From Lingula anatina (lineage: Eukaryota; Brachiopoda; Lingulata; Lingulida; Lingulidae): a stretch of 64,000 bases of DNA. A program made the translations under genes and the position numbers. Below the pieces are notes generated by a model. The model saw only the letters and a list, made by a program, of their open reading frames with translations, searched no databases and had not been told where the DNA came from. The stretch is from the NCBI RefSeq assembly GCF_001039355.2, contig NW_019774158.1:438485-502484 (forward strand), read 5' to 3'. Positions within the stretch are counted from its first letter, which is position 1. Every line of letters starts with the position of its first letter. Positions 45,601-57,149 of this stretch are shown here, one piece after another.

Positions 45601-48600
45601 CAAAGAAATAAATTTTCTCTCAGAATTGGCTGAAATCATCGATTATTTCATTGAACAGACATAATTTAAAGATAACTACTAAAATTGCTGATTTAACTTC
45701 CATCAATTAAGTTTTATGAAACATTTGAGGCTACTGGAATTTTTACAAGATGGCTGTCAAATCCATTTCAAAACATTAAAAGACGTATCGTTTCCATTAT
45801 AACATATCTAAAAAGACCGAATTATTTCACTTTTCAGTCACAGTTTTGAACTCAGTACACACTGCAGATGTTATATTGGATTTTGCTCCTATGAATTAAG
45901 TAATTACCGTGGCCCGTATTCCAAGATGTTCCTTAAAATAGGCCTAAGGTCAACTTTTATAAAGGCTTCCTTTGATGAGGTGTTCCTTGGTAAAGGAAGG
46001 CCTAAAGAAATGGTATTCTAAGACCACACTTTAGCCTCTCCTTTGATAAGGAATTACTTTGACAAAAATCAGCCTTTAGGTAAGGGACACTGACAAAAAG
46101 GAGTTCCTCATTGGTTAGAGCAGGCCTTTGTGACACCCTCCTCGTTAAAAACGCCTCATTAATGTTGTATAATTGAGGTCAACTGATCAATTTTAGTCAT
46201 GCAACAGCGCATATGGACATTATCACTGCATGTGGATGTTTTGATCTAAGCCAAATTTAGTGAATAAAGCAAGTATGGCAAGAAGAGAAAAGAATGGTTT
46301 GGAGGATGATAAAACCAAAGTCATAGACCCTTTTCTGATATCGAAAAAGCAGCTACTGATGCAACTAGTCAACAGGGAAAAGCCTATCCTCGATCAAATG
46401 AATTACTTCCACCAAGGAGGTTGTTTTCATCCCTGTTTGTTTGTCTATCTGTCTGTCTGTTTGTTTGTTTGTCATCAGCATAACTCAAAAAGTTACTGGC
46501 CGATTTTGATGAAATTTTCAGGGTAGGTCAGAAATGGGTTAACTTAGAAGTGGTTAGTTTTTGGTGGTGATCAAGATCAATAATCAATCAATAATCAATA
46601 ATCAAAAATAACTCAAAAAGTAATGTGCCGATTGTGATGAAAATTTCAGGAACTGTCACAAGTGGGCCAAGGAACAGATGATTAGTTTTTGGTGTGGTGA
46701 CCCGGATCAATACTCAATCAATAATCAAAAATAAAAAATCTAAATCATTATAGAATGAAAATTGGGTGTAGAGACTTTGCTCTCGGAGTGCTTTTCTAGT
46801 TGAATTTATTGATTTTGAATTTAGATAAGCATGTTGGTTAACATAGTCCTCCATGGAGCTGATTTTCACAAGAGAAATGTACACGATGGCTGCTTAAGGA
46901 AGACTAAAAGTTACTCCAGACCAACCTTACATTTTAAGGAATCCTCAGCCGAAAATAAAGGAAATCTTTAAGCAAAGGCAGATTCTAGAAATGACCGATT
47001 CCTTTGCTAAGGATGATTGTTAAGTGATTCCTTTCAAGTGAGATAAAGAAAGGTCTTGGAATACAAATTTCGTATAAGGTCGACTTTAAGTCTCCCTTAA
47101 GGCTAAAGGGAGATTCTGAGTACGGGCCCATGTTTTAGACAATCACGACTTTCCCAAAATGTCCTCCAATGCCCATTGAAAAGTACTAATTTCGATATAT
47201 TGGATCTAAAGTATTGGTCACAACACCATTTAAGCTCATTTGTAAGCTAGAAGTATGTTGATATGGTTCTTTGTACTATCTGAGGGAGTTCTGGTGGAAC
47301 TTGTTGAATAAAAAAAGGCCGACAACAGGGAATGTTACTGACCTATGGCACACGTCTGTCCAGTATATCCAGACAGACACACACAGCTGTAGGAGTTCAC
47401 ACCATCCTTACACGTAGCACCGTTTTTACATGGTTGACTGGCACATTCATCGATGTCTGAAATACAAATGTAGAACGTGATAATAACGGTGCTAATGTTT
47501 CCTTCCCACGTGTATAGCACATGAGCACTGATTTATACTGACCATAACTTCCAACGCTACACTTGGGTTTATTACAGCACATGTCATTTTCTTACGCTAA
47601 ATTTAACAATACATATAAATATCAAAATCAAAAACACAGTTTCAGAGTCAGGAATGAAGAACAGATTTTTCCTGGTTTCAAGTTCATTGCATCAGTTGAA
47701 GACGCAGTTCTGGATCACCAAAGTCAGTATCTTGTATGGCCTCCTCTGGCGTCACTGTATTCTGCGATGCACGAGTCAGTCAATTGCCGAATTTCAGCCT
47801 GTGTGATGCTGCCTTATTCCTCCTGGAGTGCTTGACGCAACTGTCGGACTGTGTCCGGTTCTGGATCACGAATATCCCATAGATGTTCTATAGGGTTTTC
47901 ATCTTCCTGTTTCATTATTATACCAGTTCCAGAGACATGATATGGTCGACACGCGGACGCCAAGGCTCCTTGCAACCCGTCTTTGTGACTTTCTGCCAGT
48001 GAGCATACCAACGGCTCGCTCTCGCTGATTTTGACCTAGGCGCAACATGGTCACACGTTGACCCAGGACAATGGAACACTGAAGTTGCCCATCACTAATG
48101 CTATTTTTTGACCAAAATCTGGAAGGATTGGTCAAAGAGTTCTACTCAGCCTGACGGGTTAGACAAAAGTCTGAACACTGTGCAATCAAGAGAAACGAGT
48201 GCCCACACGACAAAGTCAAATTTTTTTTCTGAGCTCTCAAGGTTAAGTTGATTTATCATGACTTAAAACCAATATCCAATTTCATGTACATCCAATATTT
48301 AAAAATTGTATGTGTTGCGTTGGAAGTTTTGGTCAGTATATTTCACATTTCCTTTCCTACTCGAACCTCTGTTTTGGGGATGTAGAGGAGTGAGACGGGA
48401 GATGACTCTTTAAGGTCGTGCATGGCTTAATACTGACCAATGTTACACGTCTGTCCCGTATATCCAGGTGGACACACACAACTGTAGGAGTTCACACCAT
48501 CCCCACACGTAGCACCGTTTTTACATGGGTGACTGGCGCATTCATCGATATCTGAATAGTAAATATTGGACATAATAACGTAATGAGAATGATCATCTAA

Positions 48601-49689
48601 AATTTCTAAAATATTATCATCTAAAATTCCTACAATATGCGTCACATGTTCTTTTTTCACGCAATCATTAAGGTTTGACACGGTGCATTTATCAAAGTCG
48701 GAAATAAAAATGTTGAACGTGATAACGAAGTGGAAACGATCTTTGATCGTGTCTAATATTCTAAATTTTCTGAAATTTCTATGGATGCGTGAACTGTTTC
48801 GAATATTTGACTTAATCGGAAAAACAAATATAACATTAAACAAGGGTGACTATAAGGGTATAACGTATGTGCACTCAAGTAGGTGCAAGACACCCCTTGG
48901 TGAACTGATCTATTTCACACTTCTTCCCATACTTATGCCGCTATGTATGGGGAAGGAGGTGATAACTCTATTAGGTCTTACATGACTGAAAAGTGGCCAT
49001 GCAGAATAGATGATCCAAGTTCTAACTGATCTGCCGACTAAATATGGCCGACCGCACTTTAAAAGCGATGCCCCTGATTCCCGATGGTCTCCCCGCCACC
49101 ACACGCACCACTAAACGAATTTAATCTCATCTCCAAGGTTAAATTGCTAGGCCCCTGCAGCGACGGCGGGGATGGAGGCGGGGTGACCATCATAGGATCA
49201 ACGGAATCGCTTTTGAACTGGGGTCGGCCATATCTAGTCGGCGGATCAGTTAGTACTCGGAGCTTATATTCGAAATGAACCCATACTGACCTACTGTACA
49301 CGTCTGTCCCGTATATCCAGGCTGACACACGCACATGTAGGAGTTCACACCATCATAACATGTAGCCCCGTTTTTACATGGTTGACTGGCACATTCATCT
49401 ATATCTGGATGGGAAATATTGAACATTATGGTTAGACCAAAATGCGCCAGATTTTCGAAGGTTTAATATATATCAAGCACGAAAGGCACAATAAGTACGA
49501 AAACAATTTAATTACATGCTATATTTTAATTAGTATCACATCAGGTATTAAATGTAAGTACAATTGAAATTCTTAATTGAAGGATACGTGGAATCTGTGA
49601 CCACACACGTAATCACGAAGAGATTACGGGTGTGTAAGATAACAGGACATTTTTACCAACATGCTTATAAAATTATAAAGGTAATTGTA

Positions 49690-49734
<45 letters not shown>

Positions 49735-51020
49735 CCGTTACTGTTATACCATGCATAAATATCTGTGGTCTTGAAAATATATAGTAAAATAGATTCCAGG
49801 TAATAGCAAAAGCAAATTAGAATTAGATGATGCTGACTAGTTTTTCCTCCCACGTGCACAGAGTATGTGCACTCAAGGATGTACAAGAGACTCCTTGGTG
49901 CACTGACCTATTTCACACTTCTTCCCATAATCTTGCCACTGTGTCTGGGAGGGTGGGAGGATGATAACCCTATAAGGTCTTACATGACTTTATACTGACC
50001 TGTTGCACACGTTTGTCCCGTATAACCAGACAGACACACACAGCTGTAGGAGTTCACACCATCCTTACACGTAGCCCAGTTTTTACATGGTTGACTGGCG
50101 CATTCATCGATATCTGAATGGGAAAGATTGATCACAATCAAATAGGCAAGATCTTTTTGGCCACTATTTTCAATTATCTAAAATTTCCATTAATGGGGTC
50201 GATGTAGTGAATTTTTCCCCCATCATTAAATTTGCAAGCAATATAAGCATTAAATCATTTGTATATTTACCATATTGAAATCGATATAAAACGACCCTCA
50301 GCATTAAGTTCATGTAATATGCGCTGGGGCTTCACTTATAGTGAAATTTTTCTGTTCCTTGGGTAGGGTAGATGTGAAATTGAAATTATAAGATATTACG
50401 CACAGTTCAAGTAGGGGTCCATTGAATTATTCAGCGACAAGTTACGCTGTGATGAAGCAGAAGTTTTAACTTAAAAGCTTATGTGCATTGGGGTTTACCA
50501 GAACGCTATAAGAATGTAAAGTGTGATTCGTAAAAGCGCCCTAAATTCACATGGTCTCTACTTATATGTAGTAGAGAATCATTTTATCTCATTGTAAACA
50601 CAAGCTAAAAAATACACATATCTTACCCGTGGTGCTTGGACGGGTGGTGGTGGTCACTTTCAAGCATTCAATGTGGCGTTTTGATGCCAGGTCAAGAGCA
50701 TGCTGAGCCAACTTAATTTTCAGGTCCAGAATATCCGAATCCACGGGTGCCAACTGCCTTTTCCCAAAAAGGCCCCCAAGTTGTGCAAAGTTGTCCGGTT
50801 TATGGAAGAAAGATGGGCAATCCGCATAGATTTCTTCCATAAGTCTCTCCAGCTGGGCATTGAGAACATAAAGATGGTAAGTTTTGGCGAAGTTGCTTTG
50901 AGATGGCGAGATCTGCCCCAGTATCGTCTGATGTAAGCAGACGACAACGAGAAGCGGCGCCCATGTTACCCTCAACATCTTTTCACCGATATGATCATCA
51001 CACGCAACAGGCGGTCTCAT
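41827..51020 (-). CDS. Gene A: secreted EGF(5)-VWA protein, complete multi-exon gene
   Basis: Seen: eight coding exons on the minus strand, 50627-51020, five EGF exons (50000-50113, 49291-49404, 48438-48551, 47343-47456, 45007-45120), a VWA exon 43554-44126 and a last exon 41827-41861. Every junction is phase 1 with AG acceptors and GT donors, and the joined coding length is 1572 bases, exactly 524 codons with the stop. Order in the protein: signal peptide, about 100-residue unrecognised N-terminal region with two cysteines and a TTTTRPSTT linker, five calcium-binding EGF modules, one VWA domain, and a short tail ending [10 protein letters not shown]. Known: EGF plus VWA proteins are extracellular adhesion or matrix components, with VWA binding ligand through a metal site. 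Inferred: secreted, not membrane bound, because no second hydrophobic segment is seen. The last exon is short, so it is the least certain part. Homologous EGF exons in gene B downstream suggest the two genes are tandem relatives. Confidence 0.8.
42598..42677. repeat. Poly(T) tract followed by (GT)n
   Basis: About 38 T and then about 21 GT units, in the gene A intron before the last exon. Confidence 0.95.
42998..43212. mobile_element. Harbinger-like MITE, copy 2 (reverse)
   Basis: Same element inverted: GACTGGGTTCCCACAGATTT at the left, TCTGTGGGAATGCAGTC at the right, preceded by TTA. It lies in the gene A intron before the last exon. Confidence 0.7.
43554..44126 (-). CDS. Gene A VWA-domain exon
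   Basis: A 191-codon phase 1-1 exon holding one whole von Willebrand factor A domain. Seen: it opens [17 protein letters not shown], then [35 protein letters not shown] and [11 protein letters not shown], and ends VSRSICK. The first and last cysteines would close the domain. MIDAS residues are present: DESGT (D-x-S-x-T, with Thr where Ser is usual), Thr in GGTDT and Asp in TDG. N-glycosylation sites are NTS, NKT, NFT and NYS. Acceptor ttttgcag, donor AAAG/gtaaca. A metal-dependent ligand-binding role follows from the family; the ligand is unknown. Confidence 0.9.
44262..44351. mobile_element. 90-bp palindromic MITE
   Basis: CCCAGCAAATAGAGAACAT and ATGTTCTCTGTTGCTGGG form long inverted ends around a short centre with GTAATGTCAACGTTA. 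In the gene A intron upstream of the VWA exon. Confidence 0.65.
45007..45120 (-). CDS. Gene A EGF exon 5 of 5
   Basis: 114-bp module beginning EIDEC (Glu instead of Asp), with [13 protein letters not shown] and [10 protein letters not shown]. It is the only EGF exon here with a canonical gtaagt donor, and its acceptor is tttag. It splices in phase 1 to the VWA exon. Confidence 0.85.
45911..47130. mobile_element. Non-autonomous DNA transposon with GGCCCGTA ends
   Basis: Left TGGCCCGTATTCCAAGA, right TACGGGCCCA preceded by AGGGAGATTCTGAG. A short frame ([14 protein letters not shown]) may be a coding relic. The element holds a nested repeat at 46410-46800. It interrupts a degenerate repeat with words like CAAGATGGC (about 45390-45900 and 47133-47280). 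Confidence 0.5.
46410..46800. repeat. Nested interspersed repeat with two internal units
   Basis: Starts ACCAAGGAGGTTGTTTTCAT, has two related units (ATAACTCAAAAAGTTACTGG and ATAACTCAAAAAGTAATGTG, each followed by CCGATT and TGATGAAA), and ends GAGTGCTTTTCTAGTT. Confidence 0.6.
47343..47456 (-). CDS. Gene A EGF exon 4 of 5
   Basis: 114-bp module with CASQPC, GATCKDG and [10 protein letters not shown], acceptor tttcag, donor gtcagt. A deleted Tc1-like element (47538-48336) lies 80 bp upstream in the preceding intron. Confidence 0.87.
47538..48336 (-). mobile_element. Internally deleted Tc1-like element
   Basis: Ends CTGACCATAACTTCCAACGC and GCGTTGGAAGTTTTGGTCAG flanked by TA. On the minus strand the transposase N-terminal helix-turn-helix ([20 protein letters not shown]) is followed, in a shifted frame and after a large deletion, by the C-terminal part with NPIEHLWD. 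Most of the catalytic domain is missing. Confidence 0.75.
48438..48551 (-). CDS. Gene A EGF exon 3 of 5
   Basis: 114-bp module with CASHPC, GATCGDG and [10 protein letters not shown]. All six cysteines and the calcium-binding DIDEC are present. The acceptor is preceded by a pyrimidine-poor tract (tactattcag). Confidence 0.85.
48990..49285. mobile_element. Palindromic MITE, uninterrupted copy
   Basis: CTGATCTGCCGACTAAATAT with GGCCGACC at the left mirrors GGTCGGCCATATCTAGTCGG at the right; inner arms with GATGGTCTCCCCGCC and GGCGGGGTGACCATC. Same family as 60145-60690, where it is interrupted. Confidence 0.7.
49291..49404 (-). CDS. Gene A EGF exon 2 of 5
   Basis: Same 114-bp phase 1-1 module, with CASQPC, GATCYDG and [11 protein letters not shown] palindromic MITE (48990-49285) ends only a few bases into the intron next to its donor. 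Confidence 0.85.
49689..49732. repeat. (AAT)n microsatellite
   Basis: About 14 AAT units. Confidence 0.95.
50000..50113 (-). CDS. Gene A EGF exon 1 of 5
   Basis: 38-codon phase 1-1 exon with DIDEC start, CASQPC, six cysteines and [10 protein letters not shown] end. The third base before C3 varies, but Thr is kept there (O-fucose consensus). Donor is gtcagt. Confidence 0.85.
50627..51020 (-). CDS. Gene A exon 1: signal peptide and N-terminal region
   Basis: The frame has two possible starts, at 51020 and at 50978. The second is preferred: it has A at -3 and puts an Arg followed by a hydrophobic run ([15 protein letters not shown]) right at the N terminus, a normal signal peptide. The first start would add 14 residues. 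The following stretch is rich in helix-forming residues ([16 protein letters not shown]) and has only two cysteines, at ADCPSF and HIECLK, possibly one disulfide. It ends in a Thr-rich linker that could be O-glycosylated. The donor is ACGG/gtaaga, phase 1, matching the EGF acceptors. I do not recognise this N-terminal domain. A MITE (51078-51303) begins only 58 bp upstream of the first ATG. Confidence 0.75.
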
Positions 51021-51077
51021 TTGTACGTGTGCGATAAGAAGTCATATGAAAAATATGTTTTTTATACACAGACACTA

Positions 51078-51303
51078 TGAGTGCATTCCCATAGATTTTT
51101 AGATCGATCTATCCCCGTGGGGATTCTCACTAGATTGTTGTCAGCCTGGCCGGCTTAAATGTCTGTCCAGCCTACTAAAAGCTGTAAGGGGGTAATTAAC
51201 TTTTGTGCGCGCTCGGCTCTCGGAACCTGACAGCAATTTAACGTGAACCCCTAAGGAGTAAGTTCGATCCGGATAGATCGATCTAAATATATGGGAACCC
51301 AGT
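51078..51303. mobile_element. Harbinger-like MITE, copy 3, just upstream of gene A
   Basis: Inverted ends with CATTCCCATAGATTTTTAG and ATATGGGAACCC, flanked by CTA on both sides. It occupies what should be promoter or 5' leader sequence of gene A. Confidence 0.7.
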
Positions 51304-53148
51304 CTATGTGTACCCGGATCGGAGAGATCGCCTATGCCATTCTTTCCATATATTTTGTCAACGTTCAATCTACAAATGCAAAACGATATTTATATTTTAT
51401 TTCAAAATTGTTGAGTGCTTCTGTTTGATAAAATGGGAGGTTTATTTTGAAAATAAGCAAGATTGGATTACCTTGACAAAATTTTTAAGGTGTGTTTTGG
51501 CCATCTTGTATTTTGTTTTTTTGTTCTTGTTCATTCTAGGGTATAATTGCCCCGAAACACCACATAAAGAAAATTGTCAGAAACAAATCGTGAATGACAT
51601 ATACCCTCTACCAGGGCGACAGATTGATTTCTCACAGATATTCACAGATATGTCTCTAGATAAATAGACAGTCATTATGGTCTGCTGTCAGCAAAAAATG
51701 TCCACAATAATAACTGGACCATAGGACCATATTTAGGTTGGATTGCTAATTTCCATATGCCTTTTTCATTTATTTATTTATTTATAATGGAAGCACGACG
51801 TTGCTTACTTTCCAGCATGTTATAAATTTACTAGGTCAGACTGATCGGATTTATGATTGCCACTTTTCTGCGTTAAAATGGATATGATAAACCCCACGCT
51901 CTTCACTATTTGTAGTCTTACCATTTACAAAATGAGCGATTTTATTCCGTCTTTCAGTTACAGTACTTGTTGACAGACTGATGAATATACAGAAAATATT
52001 CCGTCGAATAATGATAGTATTTAGATTGTTTGTTTACGATCAGTCTGTTGGACTCAGTGGTGAATAAATATTTACATACACCGGTAGCTTAGGTAATAGT
52101 TGACTTGCATGTTTCTCACAATCTCAGTATACAACAAAGCTGACCACACAATACATGTATTAGTAGTCCCTTAAAGTAAGAATCTGCCATTTATAATAGA
52201 ACAGAATCTAATAGAACAACATATTTGTAAATTACCAGAATACTTATGGGCTTAATGACAACACTGCAAAATGATCGCTACAGTTTTTTTTCTATTTACA
52301 ACACGTTATCGTTAAACATCTACTTCTAGTGGATCCTTGAGTGCAATTGAAGACGAGTTCGTGAATGTATTAACAAGGGTGTGTTCGTGGTATTATCAAA
52401 CCGTCAATTAATGATATATTTTCTAAGTTCCTCGTAGGCGTTTAACTTAAGATATGATAAACACTGCACTAATGCTGAATGTGAATGTTGTGAATTTATG
52501 CAAATTTTATGTTAGTTATTTGGTTCAATGTGTTAATGCATTCTAGGAAAAGTTGATGTATATTCAATTTTTAAATGTTACAGGTTTAAACGACATGTAA
52601 TAAAAATACTTGCAGCCAACCTAATCCTGTATACCAGACTGTTCATTGATTTGCACACTCCACTGTAACATGACCGCTTTATTGATACTAAACCTCCGCA
52701 GGCTTATTAATCGGGTCCGTGATTTATCAACTGTACAAATAAGTGATCAAGGGTTTATTGGAAATTAAATTTTACGTCATACTTACTATTACATCATTGC
52801 GGGTGTCGGGAACAGTGCCTCCTGTTTAAACATTTGCAACCAAATATTACTCTGTTAATATTAGCCTTTCTTAATGTAACACATAAATAGCTACAGGATA
52901 TGGGGCACTTTAATTGTCAATGGAGGCCATCTTCTGAGTCTTCCGGAAGACTGTCAGAATCTTTAATGTTAAAATTGACGGGCATTTCATTTTTTCTGCT
53001 CGAAGACTGTCAAAAACGGAGGATGAATCAAGAGAGATAATTTGAAAGACTGTCAGAAAATATATCTGGACCCGCCCCTGATATATGCATTCCAGTAAAA
53101 AATGACTGAGGTTGTTGCATTTGTTTATATTCCGTAAAAGGATGGGGT
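51304..53148. other. Intergenic, no supported gene
   Basis: AT-rich between divergently spaced genes. A repeat with GACTGTCAGAATC and GACTGTCAGAAAATAT ending in GGACCCGCCCCTG lies at about 52905-53085. Confidence 0.5.
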
Positions 53149-54849
53149 TTAAAATGTGCAAATCTTTTTAAGTAAAAGCTGTGCTAGAGTCATGCCTGTA
53201 TTTCCAAATGAATTTGCGAAGTTGTTGGTATATTTATGGCGGCACACGTAATGCCAACCACACACATTGTCGTCATCGCGTACCCTGGTCACGTGTTCTG
53301 CATCAATAACGTCAATGCCCAATTTTCGAAATTTCTCATCTAACACTGTATTGCAGGCAGCCTGAATGAAATTGTTTCTATACCCGGTCGATGGACCGAA
53401 CGCAGAAGCAGGAAACGCAACATTGTTCATCCATATTATTCTGGCTTCTTTCCACGAATAATCGTCCTGCAAACGGGTTACCTCATTGAGAATGCGCATG
53501 GAAGAATTGTAGAGATAGTGCGCCCAACCGTTCATCCATAGATCCCACGATCCAGCTGATATCACAATGACGTCATTTTTCGTTTTTATGACGCCATCTT
53601 TATTTCTACTGTGACTCAAGTTAGCTAATTTATCAGCAAGTAAATCGGGAAACCCGGCAAATAAGATCTTGAGTTTAGGGAAGGGGCTGGGCAAGAGATC
53701 ATAATGTCTGTGGTAGACGACGTTACTCATGTTGATCCCTAGTAATTCAAGATAATAATCACCAGTGTTCCGTACGTGAGAATCTCCAATGAGCGTTATA
53801 GAGGATAGTTTCTCAAAACATGAATGTATCTGGTCATCATTAAAAAATCCAAATAAACACCCATCTTGAGATCCCCACCTCCATTTGCCGCTGGGTCGTC
53901 GAAACCATCTTCCTTTCAAATAATCCTCAGTTGATACCTGATCACAAAGCCGTTTGTGATGTGACGTCACTTTTGAAGTGACGTCAGCGGTGTTGTAGGC
54001 TGGAGAACTTACGTCACCTCTTTCCCACTCCGTTGTGCTCTCTTTCGGTCCTTTCGCCTCGTCACTTGGGCACCAGAAATTTTCGTAGATTTTCTTAAAC
54101 AGTGGTGTCATAACTTCCTGCAAGGAATGAACCGAGTACGCCTCGAAAGCCGTGTACTGAAGATGAATTGTAATATTAGCACACTGGTTCGCGGCAGGAC
54201 AGCAGGCAGTATATGTGCCATTAAAGTGATCTATAGCTTTGCAGTGTGTCCACTCCTCGCCTTTGATTTCAATACGAAAACTAGATCCCCCGTCAGACCA
54301 TGTCCATTCTTCCTTCACCCAGTCATAAAGATATTCACTGATTCCTATGATGATCTCTGTCTCCGTGGAAACGTAAAACACATCGTGAGCATAATTCAGT
54401 GCGTCTCTTCGGCGTTTCTTTGTAAGATTTTCCATAATTGACCACGTGGCGGGGTCTTTTTGAAGCTTGAGCACTGCATCTATACTTAGATTCACTGGTC
54501 CAATAAACTGCTGCGTTTTTAGGAAAGATTCTAACTGTGCGAATTCCGCCCGTTGAAGACTGGTACACGTGTCACGGGGCACGGGGCTATAACCGTTAGG
54601 TTTAGATTTAGGATCCGTGGCCAGCACCGTTGAGTTGGTCCGCAGTCCTGACAACGAAAAGGAAACTGAGCTGGAGGGATATTGGTGGTTCCAGTAGATG
54701 CATGTTCCAAGCAGCAGCGGCATCATAATTAACAGATAACGAAGCTGGACTTTCATCATGTAGTGATAAGATCTTTGCTGGTTAGACGATATGTAACAGA
54801 ATAAAATCGTTATTTGGAGAGATCGGATCTGAAAAATATCAATCTGCAT
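53149..54849 (-). CDS. NXPE-like protein (neurexophilin and PC-esterase type)
   Basis: One open frame of 566 codons. The likely start is M31 or M32 (about 54759), directly before a signal anchor (residues about 36-53), which gives a type II, probably Golgi or secreted, protein. A possible acceptor (tctaaccag) just upstream of M31 would make the first 30 codons non-coding. The middle has the neurexophilin-like beta-rich region with WTWSDGGSSFRIEIKG, CKAIDHFNGTYTACCP and ITIHLQYTAFEA. The C-terminal half has the PC-esterase domain: TLIGDSHVRNTGDY with the presumed Ser nucleophile (about residue 356), and VCGWHYVCRHK near the end with the presumed His. Length fits the family (about 550). Known: NXPE proteins act on glycans; one member is reported as a sialic acid O-acetyltransferase. 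The exact substrate here is unknown. Confidence 0.85.
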   Translation of the reverse strand: MQIDIFQIRSLQITILFCYISSNQQRSYHYMMKVQLRYLLIMMPLLLGTCIYWNHQYPSSSVSFSLSGLRTNSTVLATDPKSKPNGYSPVPRDTCTSLQRAEFAQLESFLKTQQFIGPVNLSIDAVLKLQKDPATWSIMENLTKKRRRDALNYAHDVFYVSTETEIIIGISEYLYDWVKEEWTWSDGGSSFRIEIKGEEWTHCKAIDHFNGTYTACCPAANQCANITIHLQYTAFEAYSVHSLQEVMTPLFKKIYENFWCPSDEAKGPKESTTEWERGDVSSPAYNTADVTSKVTSHHKRLCDQVSTEDYLKGRWFRRPSGKWRWGSQDGCLFGFFNDDQIHSCFEKLSSITLIGDSHVRNTGDYYLELLGINMSNVVYHRHYDLLPSPFPKLKILFAGFPDLLADKLANLSHSRNKDGVIKTKNDVIVISAGSWDLWMNGWAHYLYNSSMRILNEVTRLQDDYSWKEARIIWMNNVAFPASAFGPSTGYRNNFIQAACNTVLDEKFRKLGIDVIDAEHVTRVRDDDNVCGWHYVCRHKYTNNFANSFGNTGMTLAQLLLKKICTF

Positions 54850-55582
54850 TGAACATACCTACGTATGAAATTACATAACTGCAATTTTAAAGGGCGTTTT
54901 TTTTTTTCCAAAAAAGCTGATATTTTTACTGTAAAGCCTCTTTGTGGTCCAAGCACCTATAACAAATTTAAAATGACTTCCTCGTGGACACGAGTGTTTC
55001 TCTTTTCGAACCTCTAAACCTCCTCCCTACGCCTCCCTTTCATTTTCCCTCAACTTATGACAATGTAAAGTAACGATTGCCTGTGTAAAATAGCGTAGTG
55101 ATCTAATGTAGCCTACGTTAATAATTAAACATAATCGACTCGGGAGTGCAACATACATGTAGCACGTATCATGTTATATATACGTACAGTATATGTTTTA
55201 ATTGCACAGAAAATGATATTGATAGTCAAAAGACAAGCCACTTACATGTGTATTGTATCACTGGAGAACTTTATAACCTTTATTTTGTAGTCTCCTCGTC
55301 TTCTTCGTTCAGATTTTATAGAACGTTGTGATTCTCGTTTACAGTGCAGCGGCCCTATTAGAAAAAGAGAAAGACTTATGAAAACGTGTTGTTACTGAGA
55401 TTTAACGTGTGGTCTCTATTAGATATCCATTTGACTTTACCACATCCCAGCTGTTCAAATGTGTCCAGATTGATCGCTTATTTGATACGAAGACAGTTGC
55501 ATATAAGCAAATATACATTCACGTGAATACTTTCCATGGTCTTAAATCAAGACCAGGAAATTTACGATATCAGTAGAATTCA

Positions 55583-55800
55583 GGCCCCGGTTTCACAAAA
55601 AAAAAAAAAAAAAAAAAAAGTCAGGTTTCCTGACAAAGAACTTTTAATCAAACCATTCTAATTGAAATTACCAAAGTTACACGGTCACCTAGACACGTAT
55701 CTTACCCTATCAGGAGTAGAGTAACAGCACTCTGATGGAGATCCTAGTCAATTAAGCTAGGGAACTGACTTAACTTTTTTTTGTTTGTGAAACCGGGGCC
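55583..55800. mobile_element. MITE with GGCCCCGGTTTCAC ends
   Basis: Perfect 14-bp inverted ends GGCCCCGGTTTCAC / GTGAAACCGGGGCC, 218 bp, non-coding. Confidence 0.75.
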
Positions 55801-57149
55801 AGTTCTTTCTAAATCGACTGAAAACGTAAGTTGTTTTTAGACTTTCGAATTTTTAGGTTGTGTGCGTATATTTCATCAGTACTTGTAATCCAGGTTGTAT
55901 GAAAGGAGAGCCAAAAAAAAAAAAAAAAAAAAAAAGCGAGTCTGTGAAAAAACATATATCATTCTGCAGTGACTGTTGTCAGCAAATTAGGACCCTTCCC
56001 CCAAAAGATTCTTCGGAAGTCCCTATTTTTCTGAAAATAAATTTGAAAATTAACAGTCTTACAATACAAGCATGAGAAGCTGGATAATTATACGAGCTTT
56101 GGGTGAGATACCAACTTCAGACATCTTTGAAGATTTTAAAGATTTTGAATCTCAGTATACAAGTAGCGGTGTCACTTTGTACCGTGACATAACAGAAATG
56201 TCCCATGTTTAATTGTGCGTGACGAAAACTAAAAGCATATTATTTGAAATGTTACTTAAGACACATTTATTTCATGTTTCCGTGATCCAAGTGGCATCTC
56301 TTGTACCTGCGCTTATTTTAATATTTGCTCTACACCTGCTGTTAACGAGGGGTTGGATATTCTTGTTCGCGCGTGTTTTTGTTTGTTTTGTAACATGATT
56401 ATGTAGGCTTGTGAATGAGTGTGTGGAAAGAAGGAGGCGGGGACTGATTTTTGGATAAATAAAAAACCCTCATTAATAAACATTCTGAAAACGAGACATT
56501 TCTGAACATTACATCATTCGTTTTTTGATAATAACAATTCGTTTTGAATCATCAGAATCTTCTAGTTTTTATTTATGTGCATCGGAAAGACATCAAATAC
56601 TTCGTGAGTTTTGTAACAATGAATTTTATGAAATAAAATAATTTCATCGTGCTGCGACGCCTCTCCCCTCCCCCCCCCCCAAAAAAAAAAAAAAAAAAAG
56701 CAATATATTCAACGACAGGAATGATGACACTTGACATGTGGTCAAGCCAAATAGACAAATCTCTGTTTGACTTAATTTTAAAATGCCTGGAAATGTGCGG
56801 TTTATTGCATGCTATGGTTTAATATCTTCCTTTTTTCGTCTTTCTTCACAGCTCCGTCACATACGGTTTCCAACGGGGTCGATAACAAGCCTTCTGCAGT
56901 ATATTTTGCATCTCTTTATCACTTTTAAATCAACGTTAATACCGCTCAGTTTACAACTTAATTCGCATGCACTGAAAGCCAATTCAGGCGGAAGCACATA
57001 ATTATCCATTTGCCTGTTATATTTTCAAGATCAAAATAATACATTTGTGTCTGCATCTAGTGATAAAGGGCGTGTGAAAATAACATACTGGTTATAAAAT
57101 GTGGGCCTTGACAAAAGTGTGTGCAACATCACGCGATATTTTTGGCTAG

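Noticed and set aside
54127-54441. Plus-strand 104-codon frame
   Set aside because: Antisense shadow of the NXPE-like gene.
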